Origin: Rubrivivax sp.
GTDB taxonomy: Bacteria > Pseudomonadota > Gammaproteobacteria > Burkholderiales > Burkholderiaceae_C
DNA: 53,938 bases
NCBI GenBank assembly: GCA_018780805.1
Contig: JADMJD010000137.1
Location: 1-53,938 of the forward strand
Reading direction: 5' to 3'
This document shows positions 1 through 8,503 of the stretch, in pieces (the first letter of the stretch is position 1; every line of letters starts with the position of its first letter). The notes under the pieces were generated by a model. It had not been told where the DNA came from. It saw only the letters and a program-made list of their open reading frames with translations, and made no database searches. Both the position numbers and the translations under genes were made by a program.

Positions 1-191
1 AGATCTTCGAGGTGGTGGCCGACATCCACAGCCGCGGCACCACCGTGCTGCTGGTGGAGCAGAACGCCAGCCGCGCCCTGGGCCTGGCCAACCGCGGCTA
101 CGTGATGGAGTCGGGCGAGGTCACGATGAGTGGCGATGCCAAGGTGCTGCTGAACGACCCCAAGGTCCGGGCCGCGTACCTGGGCGAGTAG
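1..191 (+). CDS. Branched-chain-type ABC transporter ATP-binding protein LivF, C-terminal fragment
   Basis: The reading frame is open from base 3 to the TAG at 189-191, giving 62 residues; the N-terminus lies beyond the left edge. The visible part carries the H-loop region typical of LivF-family ATPases (TTVLLVEQNASRAL, then the NRGYVMESGE strand) and ends in the family's usual VRAAYLGE tail. Energising uptake of amino acids or aromatic acids is the family role. A complete, clearly related LivF lies at 8504-9229, so a second Liv-type transporter operon probably ends here. The Walker A and signature motifs are not visible, so specificity cannot be judged. The next gene starts 4 nt after this stop and is probably co-transcribed. 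Confidence 0.88.
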   Translation, partial: IFEVVADIHSRGTTVLLVEQNASRALGLANRGYVMESGEVTMSGDAKVLLNDPKVRAAYLGE

Positions 192-194
192 GCC

Positions 195-743
195 GTGGCT
201 GCCAGCGTGGTGCGTCGCCTGGCGCAGATCGACGAGCCCACGCTGCATGGCCTGGCCGCGCTGCTGGTGGATGCCGTCGACGGTGGCGCGTCGGTCAGTT
301 TCATGGCGCCACTGTCGCACGAACGTGCGCTGACCTTCTGGCGCCGCATCGCCGCCGACGTGGCCCGCGGCGAACGTGCGCTGCTGGTGGCCGAAGATGC
401 GCAGGGCATCGTCGGAACCGTGCACCTGGTGCTGGGCCAACCCGAGAACCAGCCGCACCGCGCCGACCTGTCGAAGCTGCTGGTGCACCGCCGGGCGCGC
501 CAGCAAGGCCTGGGCGAGGTGCTGATGCGGGCCGCCGAGGCCATGGGCCGGGAAGAGGGCAAGACGCTGCTGGTGCTGGACACCGCCAGCGACGCTGCCG
601 AGCGCCTGTACACCCGGCTGGGCTGGCAGCGCTGCGGTGTGATCCCGGGTTACGCGCTGCTGCCGCAGGGCGGGCTTTGCGACACGGTGCTGTTCTACCG
701 CGTGCTGGGCCCGGACGGCGCCGACGGCACCAGCGGAAGCTGA
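195..743 (+). CDS. GNAT family N-acetyltransferase
   Basis: This 182-residue protein has the GNAT fold signature. An acetyl-CoA-binding motif A (RQQGLG, about residues 101-106) follows a beta strand (LSKLLVHR), and a C-terminal ERLYTRLGWQRCG segment matches the motif B region. GNAT enzymes move an acetyl group from acetyl-CoA to an amine of a small molecule or protein; the substrate cannot be read from sequence. The start is a GTG just after the preceding ATPase stop, which suggests translational coupling. Its last 49 bp overlap the 3' end of the convergent tetR-type gene. A downstream ATG at about residue 36 would remove the N-terminal helices, so the GTG is preferred. Confidence 0.85.
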   Translation: MAASVVRRLAQIDEPTLHGLAALLVDAVDGGASVSFMAPLSHERALTFWRRIAADVARGERALLVAEDAQGIVGTVHLVLGQPENQPHRADLSKLLVHRRARQQGLGEVLMRAAEAMGREEGKTLLVLDTASDAAERLYTRLGWQRCGVIPGYALLPQGGLCDTVLFYRVLGPDGADGTSGS

Positions 744-1309
744 AGCAACTGCTCCACAAAACGCGCGCGTTCAGCGCGTTGTGCGGCCGATCCCTGAGAC
801 GACAGCAGCGATTCGGCCACCTCGTAGCTGTAGAGCAGGAAAGCACGTGAACGCGCCTCCACCAGCGGGAAACCCAGCGCCGAAAACACCTGTGCGATGT
901 AACCCATGCGCGACGCATCGGCTTCGTCGACAAAGGCGCGTGCCATCGCATCGCGCCGGGCCCAGGCGCGGATCGCCAGCTCGATGCGCGCGGCGCGCAC
1001 CGCCGCACGGCCGCGAAAGGGCAGGGAGATCAGGTCCCGGATCTGCGCACGCGGGTCGTCGTGTGCACTCTCCAGGCGCTTGGTCAGCTGCTCGGTGGCG
1101 TGGGTGCGCCAGGCCTGCAGCACCGCACTCAGCAACTCGTCGCGGTCGCGGAAGTGCCAGTAGAAGCTGCCGCGTGTGACCTTCAGCGCACGCGACAACA
1201 CGTCCACACGCACGCTGTCGATGCCCTGGTCCACCAGCACCTCGGTGGCGGCGGCGATCCAGCGTTCGGGGGTCAGCGAAGCGCGGCTGCGCTCGGTCAC
1301 GGTCTCCAT
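695..1309 (-). CDS. TetR family transcriptional regulator
   Basis: The 204-residue protein has an N-terminal TetR helix-turn-helix: ERWIAAATEVLVDQG, then the recognition region LSRALKVTRGSFYWHF at about residues 37-52. The rest is a helical ligand-binding domain of unique sequence. TetR proteins usually repress a divergent or adjacent operon and release DNA on binding a small ligand. This gene diverges from the feruloyl-CoA synthase-like gene, and a perfect palindrome lies between them at 1405-1420, so control of the aromatic-acid operon is likely; an aryl-CoA or hydroxycinnamate inducer is my inference. The ATG at 1309 is chosen over an upstream in-frame codon at 1336 because it directly precedes the conserved domain. 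The 3' end overlaps the convergent GNAT gene by 49 bp. Confidence 0.9.
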   Translation of the reverse strand: METVTERSRASLTPERWIAAATEVLVDQGIDSVRVDVLSRALKVTRGSFYWHFRDRDELLSAVLQAWRTHATEQLTKRLESAHDDPRAQIRDLISLPFRGRAAVRAARIELAIRAWARRDAMARAFVDEADASRMGYIAQVFSALGFPLVEARSRAFLLYSYEVAESLLSSQGSAAQRAERARFVEQLLQLPLVPSAPSGPSTR

Positions 1310-1363
1310 GGCCGCGCAGCATGGGACCATGCACATCTGTATGGAAGAGCGGGCAAACCCTGA

Positions 1364-1391
1364 TTCGCACCTCGCAGCAGGCTTCTAGTAT
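1364..1391 (+). promoter_or_regulatory. Candidate promoter of the aromatic-acid operon
   Basis: TTCGCA (1364-1369) and TAGTAT (1386-1391) are separated by 16 bp and each match 4 of 6 positions of the sigma-70 -35 and -10 consensus. They lie just upstream of the palindrome and the ATG of the CoA ligase. The match is weak and the assignment is inferred from position. Confidence 0.3.
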
Positions 1392-1404
1392 CGCGCTCCA
1401 AACA

Positions 1405-1420
1405 CATACACAGGTGTATG
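1405..1420. promoter_or_regulatory. Probable TetR-type operator palindrome
   Basis: The sequence is CATACAC-AG-GTGTATG, a perfect 7+7 bp inverted repeat with a 2-bp centre. It lies in the divergent region between the tetR-type gene and the CoA ligase, ends 8 bp before the ligase ATG and abuts its GGAGA ribosome-binding site. Bound repressor would cover the transcription start or leader. A weaker half-site-like string, CTGTATGGA, sits at about 1338-1346, nearer the regulator gene. Confidence 0.65.
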
Positions 1421-1428
1421 GAGACAAC

Positions 1429-3222
1429 ATGAGCGGCGACATCTTCAGCGACCCACAACAGCTGGCTCCGCCACGTGTGGTGCGCGTGGGTTTCGACGAT
1501 GGCAGTTTTGTGCTGCGCTCGCCCGAGCCGCTGAAGCCCTACGCCCGCTGCATCGGCGAGTGGCTGGACCACTGGGCCGCCACGACACCCGAGGCGCCGG
1601 CGTTTGCCGAACGCGCGCCCGATGGTTGCTGGCGCCGCCTGAGCTGGGGCGAGACACGCGCGCAGGTCGGCCGCATCGCCCAAAGCCTGCTGGGCCTGAA
1701 GCTGGCCCCGCAGGCACCCCTCGTCGTGCTGTCCGACAATGCGCTGGACCACCTGCTGCTGATGCTGGCCGGCATGCACATCGGCCGCGCCGTCTGCACC
1801 GTGTCCAGCGCCTACTGCCGGCTGACGAAGGACCACACCAAGATCCACGGCATCCTGAACACGCTGGGGCCGGCGCTGGTGTACGCGTCCGATGCGCAGG
1901 TCTATGGCCCGGCGCTGGCCAGTGCCGGGCTGCACGCCGTGACCGTGTTCAGCCACGGGGCCGAGACCTTCCCCGGCGCGCTGGCCTTCGACAGCCTGCT
2001 GCGCACCGCCGAAGGCCCGGCCGTGCAGCAGGCCTTCGAGGCCATCACGCCCGACACACACGCCAAGTACCTGCTGACGTCGGGCTCCACCGGCCACCCC
2101 AAGGTGGTGATCAACACGCACCGCATGCTGTGCGCCAACCAGCAGATGATCGCCCAGGCCTGGCGCTTCCTGGACCATGAAAAGCCGGTGCTGGTGGACT
2201 GGCTGCCCTGGAGCCACACCTTCGGCGGCAACCACAACCTGAACATGGTGCTGCGCAACGGCGGCCAACTGGTCATCGACGAAGGCCGGCCGGCGCCCGG
2301 CCTGATCGAAAAATCGGTGCGCAACGTCTGCGAACAGCAGCCCACCATCTACTTCAACGTGCCGCGTGGGCTGGACATGCTGCTGCCCTTCCTGGAGGCC
2401 GACGAGGAGCTGGCGCGCCAGTTCTTCGCCCGCCTGCGGGTGGTGTTCTACGCCGGTGCCGCATTGCCGCAGGCCACGTGGACGCGGCTGCAGGCGCTGG
2501 CGCGGCGTGTGCGCGGGCAGGAGATCTGGCTGACCACCTCCTGGGGTTCGACCGAAACCTCGCCCGCCATCACCAGCGCGCACTGGAAGCTGGAGCAGGC
2601 GGGCGTGATCGGCCTGCCGCTGCCGGGCATGGAGCTCAAACTGCTGCCGAACGGTGAAAAGCTCGAACTCCGCGTGCGGGGTGTCAGCGTCTTTCCCGGC
2701 TACCGCGACGCACCGCAGCTCACGGCGCAAGCCTTCGACGAAGAGGGCTACTACCGCATCGGCGACGCCGGTTTCCTGGCCGACGACAACCGGCCCGAAG
2801 CCGGCGTCGTGTTCAACGGCCGTGTGGCCGAGGACTTCAAGCTCACCACCGGCACCTGGGTCAGCGTCGGCACGCTGCGGGTGCGGGTGGTGTCGGCGCT
2901 GGCACCGCTGGCGCAGGACGTGGTGATCACCGGCCACGACCGCGACGAGGTCGGCGTGCTGGTCTTCCCCAGCGCCGAAGCCGCCAAGCTGCCCGCCGGC
3001 GAACTGCCCACACGCATCGCCGCCGCGCTGAAGGCGCTGAGGGCCGAAGGCGGGGGCTCGTCACAAGTGCCGGCACGCGCGCTGGTGCTGGCCGAGCCGC
3101 CGAGTGCCGATGCCGGCGAGATCACCGACAAGGGTTACATCAACCAGGGCGCCGTGTTGCGCCACCGGGCCGAGGCCGTGCAGCGGCTGTATGGTGCGGG
3201 TCCTGACGTGGTCCGTGCATGA
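1429..3222 (+). CDS. Feruloyl-CoA synthase-like aryl-CoA ligase
   Basis: This is a 597-residue member of the acyl-adenylate-forming (ANL) superfamily. It carries the P-loop LLTSGSTGHPK (residues 215-225), the adenine-binding TTSWGSTE segment, and YRIGDAG with the ribose-binding Asp near 446. Whole-length features such as LVDWLPWSHTFGGNHN, IYFNVPRGLDMLLPFL and AEDFKLTTGTWVSVG are those I know from proteobacterial feruloyl-CoA synthases. The reaction is ATP- and CoA-dependent activation of ferulate, coumarate or a related phenylpropanoid, in the cytoplasm. The ATG at 1429 has a GGAGA site at 1420-1424. It heads a run of catabolic and transport genes. The enoyl-CoA hydratase/lyase often found beside fcs is absent, so the exact substrate is uncertain. 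Confidence 0.85.
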   Translation: MSGDIFSDPQQLAPPRVVRVGFDDGSFVLRSPEPLKPYARCIGEWLDHWAATTPEAPAFAERAPDGCWRRLSWGETRAQVGRIAQSLLGLKLAPQAPLVVLSDNALDHLLLMLAGMHIGRAVCTVSSAYCRLTKDHTKIHGILNTLGPALVYASDAQVYGPALASAGLHAVTVFSHGAETFPGALAFDSLLRTAEGPAVQQAFEAITPDTHAKYLLTSGSTGHPKVVINTHRMLCANQQMIAQAWRFLDHEKPVLVDWLPWSHTFGGNHNLNMVLRNGGQLVIDEGRPAPGLIEKSVRNVCEQQPTIYFNVPRGLDMLLPFLEADEELARQFFARLRVVFYAGAALPQATWTRLQALARRVRGQEIWLTTSWGSTETSPAITSAHWKLEQAGVIGLPLPGMELKLLPNGEKLELRVRGVSVFPGYRDAPQLTAQAFDEEGYYRIGDAGFLADDNRPEAGVVFNGRVAEDFKLTTGTWVSVGTLRVRVVSALAPLAQDVVITGHDRDEVGVLVFPSAEAAKLPAGELPTRIAAALKALRAEGGGSSQVPARALVLAEPPSADAGEITDKGYINQGAVLRHRAEAVQRLYGAGPDVVRA

Positions 3223-3262
3223 TGCGCACCGGCCACGCCCGCTAGTTTCAAGGAGAATTTTC

Positions 3263-4027
3263 ATGCAGATCACAGGACACAGCGCATTGGTCACCGGCGG
3301 CGGCTCGGGCCTGGGCGCGGCCGTGGCCGTGGCGCTGGCGCAGGCCGGTGCCAAGGTGGCGGTGCTCGACGTCAACGCCGAGAAGGCCGCGGCCGTCGCG
3401 GCGCAGATCGGGGGCCTGGCGCTGACCGGCGACATCACCGACACCGACAGCGTCAACGCGGCGCTCGATGCCATCGAGGCTGCACACGGCACACCGCGCA
3501 TCGTGATGAACATCGCGGGCATCGGCAGCGCCAAGCGTGTGATCGCACGCGATGGCAGCCCGTCGCCAATGGCCGACTTCGAGCGTGTGATCCGCGTCAA
3601 CCTGCTGGGCACCTACAACGTGCTGCGCCTGAGCGCTGCGCGCATCGCCAAGCTCGAGCCGCTGGCCGACAACGAACGTGGTGTGATGCTGATGACGGCG
3701 TCGGTGGCCGCCTTCGACGGGCAGGTCGGCCAGCAGGCCTATTCCGCCAGCAAGGGCGGCATCGTCGGCATGACGCTGCCGCTGGCGCGCGACCTGGCGC
3801 AGTTCGGCATCCGCGTCGTCACGCTGGCGCCGGGCCTGTTCGCGACGCCGCTGATGAAGGAACTGCCGGAGGATGTGCAGGCCTCGCTGGCGGCCTCGAT
3901 CCCGTTCCCCAAGCGCCTGGGCCACCCGGAGGAGTTTGCATCGCTGGCGGTGCACGTGGTCACCAACACGCACCTGAACGGCGAAGTGATCCGCCTGGAC
4001 GGTGCGCTGCGCATGGCGCCACGATGA
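3263..4027 (+). CDS. Short-chain dehydrogenase, 3-hydroxyacyl-CoA dehydrogenase (type II, HSD10-like)
   Basis: The 254-residue protein has the classical SDR pattern: TGGGSGLG cofactor loop (11-18), Asp36 at the end of beta-2 indicating NAD(H), NIAG (83-86), and the catalytic Ser147, Tyr160, Lys164 set (YSASK). TASVAAFDGQVGQQAYSASK resembles the HSD17B10 type 3-hydroxyacyl-CoA dehydrogenases. In this context it most likely oxidises a 3-hydroxy-3-arylpropionyl-CoA to the beta-keto ester. The ATG at 3263 follows AAGGAG at 3250-3255, so the much longer open frame upstream is rejected. Its stop overlaps the thioesterase start by 4 nt (ATGA), which implies translational coupling. Confidence 0.88.
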   Translation: MQITGHSALVTGGGSGLGAAVAVALAQAGAKVAVLDVNAEKAAAVAAQIGGLALTGDITDTDSVNAALDAIEAAHGTPRIVMNIAGIGSAKRVIARDGSPSPMADFERVIRVNLLGTYNVLRLSAARIAKLEPLADNERGVMLMTASVAAFDGQVGQQAYSASKGGIVGMTLPLARDLAQFGIRVVTLAPGLFATPLMKELPEDVQASLAASIPFPKRLGHPEEFASLAVHVVTNTHLNGEVIRLDGALRMAPR

Positions 4028-4443
4028 GCAAACTGCACATCCACACCAAGACCATCCAGTTCGGCGATTGCGACCCGGCGGGCATCGTCTTTTTCCCCAA
4101 CTTCCTGAAGTGGATGGACGAGTCCTCGCTCGCGTTTTTCATGGCCTGCGGCATCCCGCCCTGGCGCGAGCTGGTCAAGACCCGCGGCATCGTCGGCACG
4201 CCGCTGCTGGAGATCCACACGAAGTTCAGCAAGACCGCGACCTACGGCGAAACCATCGAGGTGCACACCACGGTGGACGAGTGGCAGGCCAAGGTCTTCA
4301 AACATCGCCACCGCGTGATGCGCGGCGACACGCTGTTGTGCGAAGGCACCGAAGTGCGTGCCTTCGTGCAACGCGACCCCGAAAACCCCGACCGGCTGCG
4401 TGCCATCCCGATTCCCGAAGACCTCAAGGCACTCTGCCTCTGA
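4024..4443 (+). CDS. 4-hydroxybenzoyl-CoA thioesterase family protein
   Basis: This is a 139-residue single hot-dog domain. FGDCDPAGIVFFPNF carries the catalytic aspartate at residue 17, the same position as in the Pseudomonas 4-hydroxybenzoyl-CoA thioesterase. CGIPPWRELVKTRGIVGTPL and the LRAIPIPEDLKALC end also follow that family. It hydrolyses aryl-CoA esters to the free acid and CoA in the cytoplasm. In this operon a vanilloyl-CoA or 4-hydroxybenzoyl-CoA substrate, released at the end of side-chain shortening, is plausible; hydrolysis of the beta-keto aryl-CoA is the alternative. The start overlaps the dehydrogenase stop (ATGA). Length is standard for the family. Confidence 0.88.
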   Translation: MSKLHIHTKTIQFGDCDPAGIVFFPNFLKWMDESSLAFFMACGIPPWRELVKTRGIVGTPLLEIHTKFSKTATYGETIEVHTTVDEWQAKVFKHRHRVMRGDTLLCEGTEVRAFVQRDPENPDRLRAIPIPEDLKALCL

Positions 4444-4474
4444 GCCCCATCCACCCGAAGGAGACAACGACACC

Positions 4475-5611
4475 ATGAACATCCTGCGCAAGACCCTGGT
4501 GGCCGCGGCCACCGCCCTGCTGGCCACCGCCGCTCTCGCCGACATCAACATCGGCGTTACGCTGTCGCTCACCGGCCCGGCCTCGGGCCTGGGCATCCCG
4601 GTGGGCAACCAGTTCAAACTGATGCCGCAGACCATCGCCGGCGAGAAGGTCAACCTGATCATCCTGGACGACGCGTCGGACCCGAGCAAGGGCGCCAGCA
4701 ACGCACGCCGTTTCGTCACCGACGACAAGGTGGACATCATCTTTGGTGGCTCCATCACCACCGTGTCGCTGGCCGTCGCGCCTATCGCCACCGAAGCCAA
4801 GACCACGCAGATAGCGATCTCGCCGGTGGGTGTGCCGCCGGACCAGGAACGCTGGCTGTTCCGCCTGCCGCAGGGTTTTTCGGTGATGGCACACCCCATC
4901 ATCGAACACATGAAGAAGGCCGGCGTGAAGACCGTCGGTTTCCTCGGCTACACCGACGCCTACGGCGAGCTGTGGCTGAAGGAGTTCACCGCCCAGGGCG
5001 AAAAGGCCGGCATCAAGGTGGTGGCCACCGAACGTTTTGCGCGCAGCGACACCAGCGTCACGCCGCAGGCGCTGAAGCTGGTCTCGGCCAACCCGGACGC
5101 GATGCTGGTCGTGGCATCAGGCTCCGGCGCCGCGATGCCGCACAAGGCTGTGATCGAACGGGGTTTCAAGGGCAAGGTCTACCAGACGCATGCCGCGGCC
5201 ACGCCGGACCTGGTCCGCATCGGCGGCAAGGATGTCGAAGGTTCGTTTGTCGTCAGCGGCCCGGCCGTGGTGGCCGAACAACTGGCTGACAGCCACCCGT
5301 CCAAGGCGGTGGCGCTGGACTTCGTCACCAAGTACGAAGCCGCGTACGGCAAGGGCTCGCGCAACCAGTTTGCGGCACATGCCTATGACGCGCGCATCGT
5401 GCTGGAGAAGATCCTGCCGGTGGCGCTGAAGAAGGCCAAACCCGGCACGCCGGAGTTCCGCGCCGCGCTGCGGGATGCGGTCGAGGGCATGGGCCGCACG
5501 ATCTTCGCGCATGGCGTGATGAACTGGACCGCGACCGACCACCAGGGTTACACCAACGAAACCGGGGTGATGCTGACGGTGAACAACGGCCAGTTCGTGG
5601 TCGTGAAGTAA
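4475..5611 (+). CDS. Periplasmic ligand-binding protein of a Liv-type ABC transporter
   Basis: The 378-residue precursor has a typical Sec signal peptide ([19 protein letters not shown], predicted cleavage after ALA at about residue 21). A type I periplasmic binding fold follows: [15 protein letters not shown], the [19 protein letters not shown] hinge segment, and a second lobe with [16 protein letters not shown]. Homologues bind branched-chain amino acids or aromatic acids in the periplasm and deliver them to LivHM. Placement behind a CoA ligase and thioesterase favours an aromatic carboxylate, which is inference. The ATG at 4475 has a GAAGGAGA site at 4457-4464. It is the first transporter gene, 11 nt before livH. 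Confidence 0.9.
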   Translation: MNILRKTLVAAATALLATAALADINIGVTLSLTGPASGLGIPVGNQFKLMPQTIAGEKVNLIILDDASDPSKGASNARRFVTDDKVDIIFGGSITTVSLAVAPIATEAKTTQIAISPVGVPPDQERWLFRLPQGFSVMAHPIIEHMKKAGVKTVGFLGYTDAYGELWLKEFTAQGEKAGIKVVATERFARSDTSVTPQALKLVSANPDAMLVVASGSGAAMPHKAVIERGFKGKVYQTHAAATPDLVRIGGKDVEGSFVVSGPAVVAEQLADSHPSKAVALDFVTKYEAAYGKGSRNQFAAHAYDARIVLEKILPVALKKAKPGTPEFRAALRDAVEGMGRTIFAHGVMNWTATDHQGYTNETGVMLTVNNGQFVVVK

Positions 5612-5622
5612 AGCCAGAGCCC

Positions 5623-6660
5623 ATGGACGCGACGATCGCCGGCATCCTGGCCCTGGATGGCCTGAGCAACGGGGCCATCTATGCGCTGCTGGCGCTGGCC
5701 ACGGTGCTGGTGTTTGCCGTCACGCGGGTGATCTTCATCCCGCAGGGCGAGTTCGTCGCGTTCGGGGCGCTCACGCTGGCGCTGCTGCAGACCGGCAAGG
5801 TGCCGGGCACGGTGTGGTTTCTGCTGCTGCTGGCAGCGGCGGTGGCCGTGGCGGATCTGGTGCAGGGCCTGCACCAGCGCCAGCCGCTGCCGCGCCTGCT
5901 CAAGCAGGCGCTGGTCACGCTGGCCTGGCCCGTGGCCGTCTCGCTGCTGGCCATCTGGGCCGCACCGCGCGGGCTGCCGCTGCTGGCCCAGGCCGCGTTG
6001 ACGGTGGCCCTGGTCACGCCCTTCGGGCCGTTGATCTACCGCCTGGCGTATGAGTCGCTGGCCGATGCCAGCGTGCTGGTGCTGCTGATCGTCTCGGTGG
6101 GCGTGCACTTCGCGCTGGTCGGCTTGGGGCTGTATTTCTTCGGTGCCGAAGGCTTCCGCAACCCCAGCTTCTGGGACGAACGCTTCAGCGTCGGCGGTGT
6201 CACGTTGTCGGGCCAGGCGGTGATCATCTTCGTTGCGTCGCTGGCACTCATCGTCGGCCTGTGGCTGTTTTTCGAGCGTTCGCTGGCCGGCAAGGCCTTG
6301 CGCGCCACGGCGGTCAACCGGCTCGGCGCGCGGCTGATGGGCATCTCCAGCAACAGCGCCGGTCGGCTGTGTTTCACGATGGCGGCTTTCATCGGTGCCT
6401 TGTCGGGCCTGCTGATCGGGCCGACGACCACGGTGTTCTACGACAGCGGTTTCCTGATCGGGCTCAAGGGTTTTGTGGCTGCGGTGTTCGCCGGCTTGTC
6501 GAGCTACCCGTTGGCCCTGGTGGGCGCCTTGGGCGTGGGCCTGCTGGAGAGTTTCGGCTCCTTCTGGGCCAGTGCCTACAAGGAGGTCATCGTCTTCGGC
6601 TCCATCCTGCCCGTGTTGTTGTGGCGTTCGCTGCGCGACCCGCATTCGGAAGAACATTGA
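5623..6660 (+). CDS. LivH-type ABC transporter permease
   Basis: The 345-residue inner-membrane permease has the LivH landmarks: [20 protein letters not shown] at the N-terminus, then [15 protein letters not shown], and the EAA-like loop [17 protein letters not shown] near residue 230. About eight or nine hydrophobic segments are visible. It is longer than the usual 290-300 residues because of an extra stretch of about 60 residues ([20 protein letters not shown] and two hydrophobic segments) after the third helix, seen in some aromatic-acid-linked LivH proteins. With the following LivM-LivG fusion it forms the import pore. Its stop overlaps the next ATG (TGATG). Confidence 0.9.
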   Translation: MDATIAGILALDGLSNGAIYALLALATVLVFAVTRVIFIPQGEFVAFGALTLALLQTGKVPGTVWFLLLLAAAVAVADLVQGLHQRQPLPRLLKQALVTLAWPVAVSLLAIWAAPRGLPLLAQAALTVALVTPFGPLIYRLAYESLADASVLVLLIVSVGVHFALVGLGLYFFGAEGFRNPSFWDERFSVGGVTLSGQAVIIFVASLALIVGLWLFFERSLAGKALRATAVNRLGARLMGISSNSAGRLCFTMAAFIGALSGLLIGPTTTVFYDSGFLIGLKGFVAAVFAGLSSYPLALVGALGVGLLESFGSFWASAYKEVIVFGSILPVLLWRSLRDPHSEEH

Positions 6661-8420
6661 TGAACCGCTACGCCTTCCCCGCCTTCGCGGCGGTGATGTT
6701 GCTGCTGCCTGCGCTGCCGGTGCCGGACTTCTGGATCACGCAAAGCCTGTACATCGGCCTGTACGCCATCGTGGCGCTGGGCCTGGTGCTGCTCACCGGC
6801 GTGGCCGGGCTCACGTCCTTCGGCCAGGCGGCCTTTGTCGGCATCGGTGCCTACACCGCGGCCTACCTGGCCACCACCAGCACCTGGTCGCCGTGGCTCA
6901 CGCTGCTGGTGGGCATCGCGCTGGCCATCGTCGCGGCCTTGCTGGTGGGCGCGCTCACTTTGCGCATGTCGGGCCACTACCTGCCGCTGGCCACCATCGC
7001 CTGGGGTCTGACGCTGAACTACACGATGGCCAACATGGAATGGCTGGGCAAGTACGACGGCATCGGCGGCATCCCGTCGCTGGTGCTGTTTGGCGCCGAC
7101 CTGGGCACCGGCCGGGGCCTGCACCCGCTGGTCTGGGCGATCGCGCTGCTGGCCGCGCTGGCATCGCTGAACCTGCTGGATTCACGCCCCGGCCGCGCCA
7201 TCCGCGCGCTGAAGAACGGCGCCACGATGGCCGAGGCCATGGGCATCTCCACCTTCCGCTACAAGATCACGGTGTTTGTGTTCGCGGCCTTCCTGGCGGC
7301 CGTGTCGGGCTGGTTGTTCGCGTTTTTCCAGCGCAGCGTCAGCCCTTCGCCCTTTGGCATCAACAAGGGCATCGAGTACCTGTTCATGGCGGTGCTGGGC
7401 GGGGTGGGCCATGTCTGGGGCGCCTTCCTGGGCTCGGCCGTGGTGCGGCTGGTGGAAGACAAACTCCAGGTGCTGCTGCCGCAGCTCATCGGCACCAGCG
7501 GCAACTTCGAGACCATCGTCTTCGGCATCGTGCTGGTGGTGGTGCTGAAGTACGCGCCCGAAGGGCTGTGGAGTTTTGTCGGCCGCTGGCGCCCGGCGCC
7601 GCCGCGTGTGCGCGACTGGGCCGATGCGCCGCCGCTGCCGCAGCGCGCCAAACCGGCGCGCGGTGAGAAGCTGCTGGAAGTGCAGGCCGTGCGCAAACAG
7701 TTCGGCGGCCTGGTGGCCGTCAACGATGTGAGCTTCGACCTGCACAGCGGTGACATCGTGGCCCTGATCGGCCCCAACGGCGCCGGCAAGTCCACCACCT
7801 TCAACCTCATCACCGGGGTGTTGGGGCTCAGTGGCGGCGCGGTGCGCTGGCGCGGCCGGGCCATCGGCGGGCTGCCGTCGCGCGCCATCGCGCGGCTGGG
7901 CATCTCGCGCACCTTCCAGCACGTCAAGATGATCCCCGAGATGACGGTGCTGGAAAACGTGGCGCTGGGCGGCTACGGCCGCAGCAAAGCCGGCGTGGTG
8001 CAGGCAGTGCTGCGGCTGGACCGCGCCGAAGAGCGCCAGCTCTTTGCCGAGGCCGAACGCCAGCTGGCGCGCATCGGCATGGCCGAACAGATGCACGAGC
8101 TCGCCGGCAACCTGCCGCTGGGCCCGCAGCGGCTGATGGAGATCGCGCGCGCCTTGGCCACCGACCCCGCGCTGCTGCTGCTGGACGAGCCCGCCGCCGG
8201 CCTGCGCCACCATGAAAAACAGGCGCTGGCCACGGTGCTGCGCCAGCTGAAGGACGAAGGCATGAGCCTGCTGCTGGTGGAACACGACATGGACTTCGTG
8301 ATGGGCCTGGCCGACCGCGTGGTGGTGATGGAGTTCGGCACCCGGCTGATCGAGGGCACCCCGGCCGAGGTGCAGGCCAGCCCCGAGGTGCGGGCCGCTT
8401 ACCTCGGCACGGAACACTGA
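6660..8420 (+). CDS. LivM-LivG fusion: ABC transporter permease and ATPase
   Basis: One 586-residue frame joins a LivM permease (about residues 1-310) to a LivG ATPase (about 338-586). The permease half shows GLVLLTGVAGLTSFGQAAFV and the cytoplasmic loop RAIRALKNGATMAEAMGIS. The ATPase half has Walker A GPNGAGKST from residue 371, Q-loop ISRTFQHVKM, a degenerate signature LPLGPQRLMEIARAL, Walker B LLLLDEPAAG and the switch His in LLVEHDMDFV. A linker with PPRVRDWADAPPLPQRAKPA joins them. Fused LivMG proteins are known in Burkholderiales. It acts at the inner membrane with LivH and LivF. The start overlaps the livH stop. I saw no internal stop or frameshift. Confidence 0.92.
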   Translation: MNRYAFPAFAAVMLLLPALPVPDFWITQSLYIGLYAIVALGLVLLTGVAGLTSFGQAAFVGIGAYTAAYLATTSTWSPWLTLLVGIALAIVAALLVGALTLRMSGHYLPLATIAWGLTLNYTMANMEWLGKYDGIGGIPSLVLFGADLGTGRGLHPLVWAIALLAALASLNLLDSRPGRAIRALKNGATMAEAMGISTFRYKITVFVFAAFLAAVSGWLFAFFQRSVSPSPFGINKGIEYLFMAVLGGVGHVWGAFLGSAVVRLVEDKLQVLLPQLIGTSGNFETIVFGIVLVVVLKYAPEGLWSFVGRWRPAPPRVRDWADAPPLPQRAKPARGEKLLEVQAVRKQFGGLVAVNDVSFDLHSGDIVALIGPNGAGKSTTFNLITGVLGLSGGAVRWRGRAIGGLPSRAIARLGISRTFQHVKMIPEMTVLENVALGGYGRSKAGVVQAVLRLDRAEERQLFAEAERQLARIGMAEQMHELAGNLPLGPQRLMEIARALATDPALLLLDEPAAGLRHHEKQALATVLRQLKDEGMSLLLVEHDMDFVMGLADRVVVMEFGTRLIEGTPAEVQASPEVRAAYLGTEH

Positions 8421-8427
8421 AATGAAA

Positions 8428-8499
8428 CAGCCCCCTGACTCGCTGCGCTCGTTTCCCCCCAAGGGGGAGGTCAGTCCCTTCGGAACGGCCGTGCGGGAC
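8428..8499 (-). repeat. Intergenic G/C hairpin repeat, copy 1
   Basis: Read on the minus strand, this spacer matches the element at 9230-9299 in order: CGCACGGCCG, TCCGAAGG, TCCCCC, GGGGGGA, GCGCAGCG and a CAGGGGG/CAAGGGGG end. The C-run and G-run form an internal stem. It fills the space between the LivM-LivG fusion and livF and ends just before the livF ATG. It looks like a dispersed intergenic repeat of the host. Confidence 0.75.
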
Positions 8500-8503
8500 T
8501 GAC

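Noticed and set aside
1297..2937. 546-codon minus-strand open frame opposite the CoA ligase
   Set aside because: Antisense shadow rich in Gln, His and Arg with no family features; the ligase on the plus strand has all its motifs.
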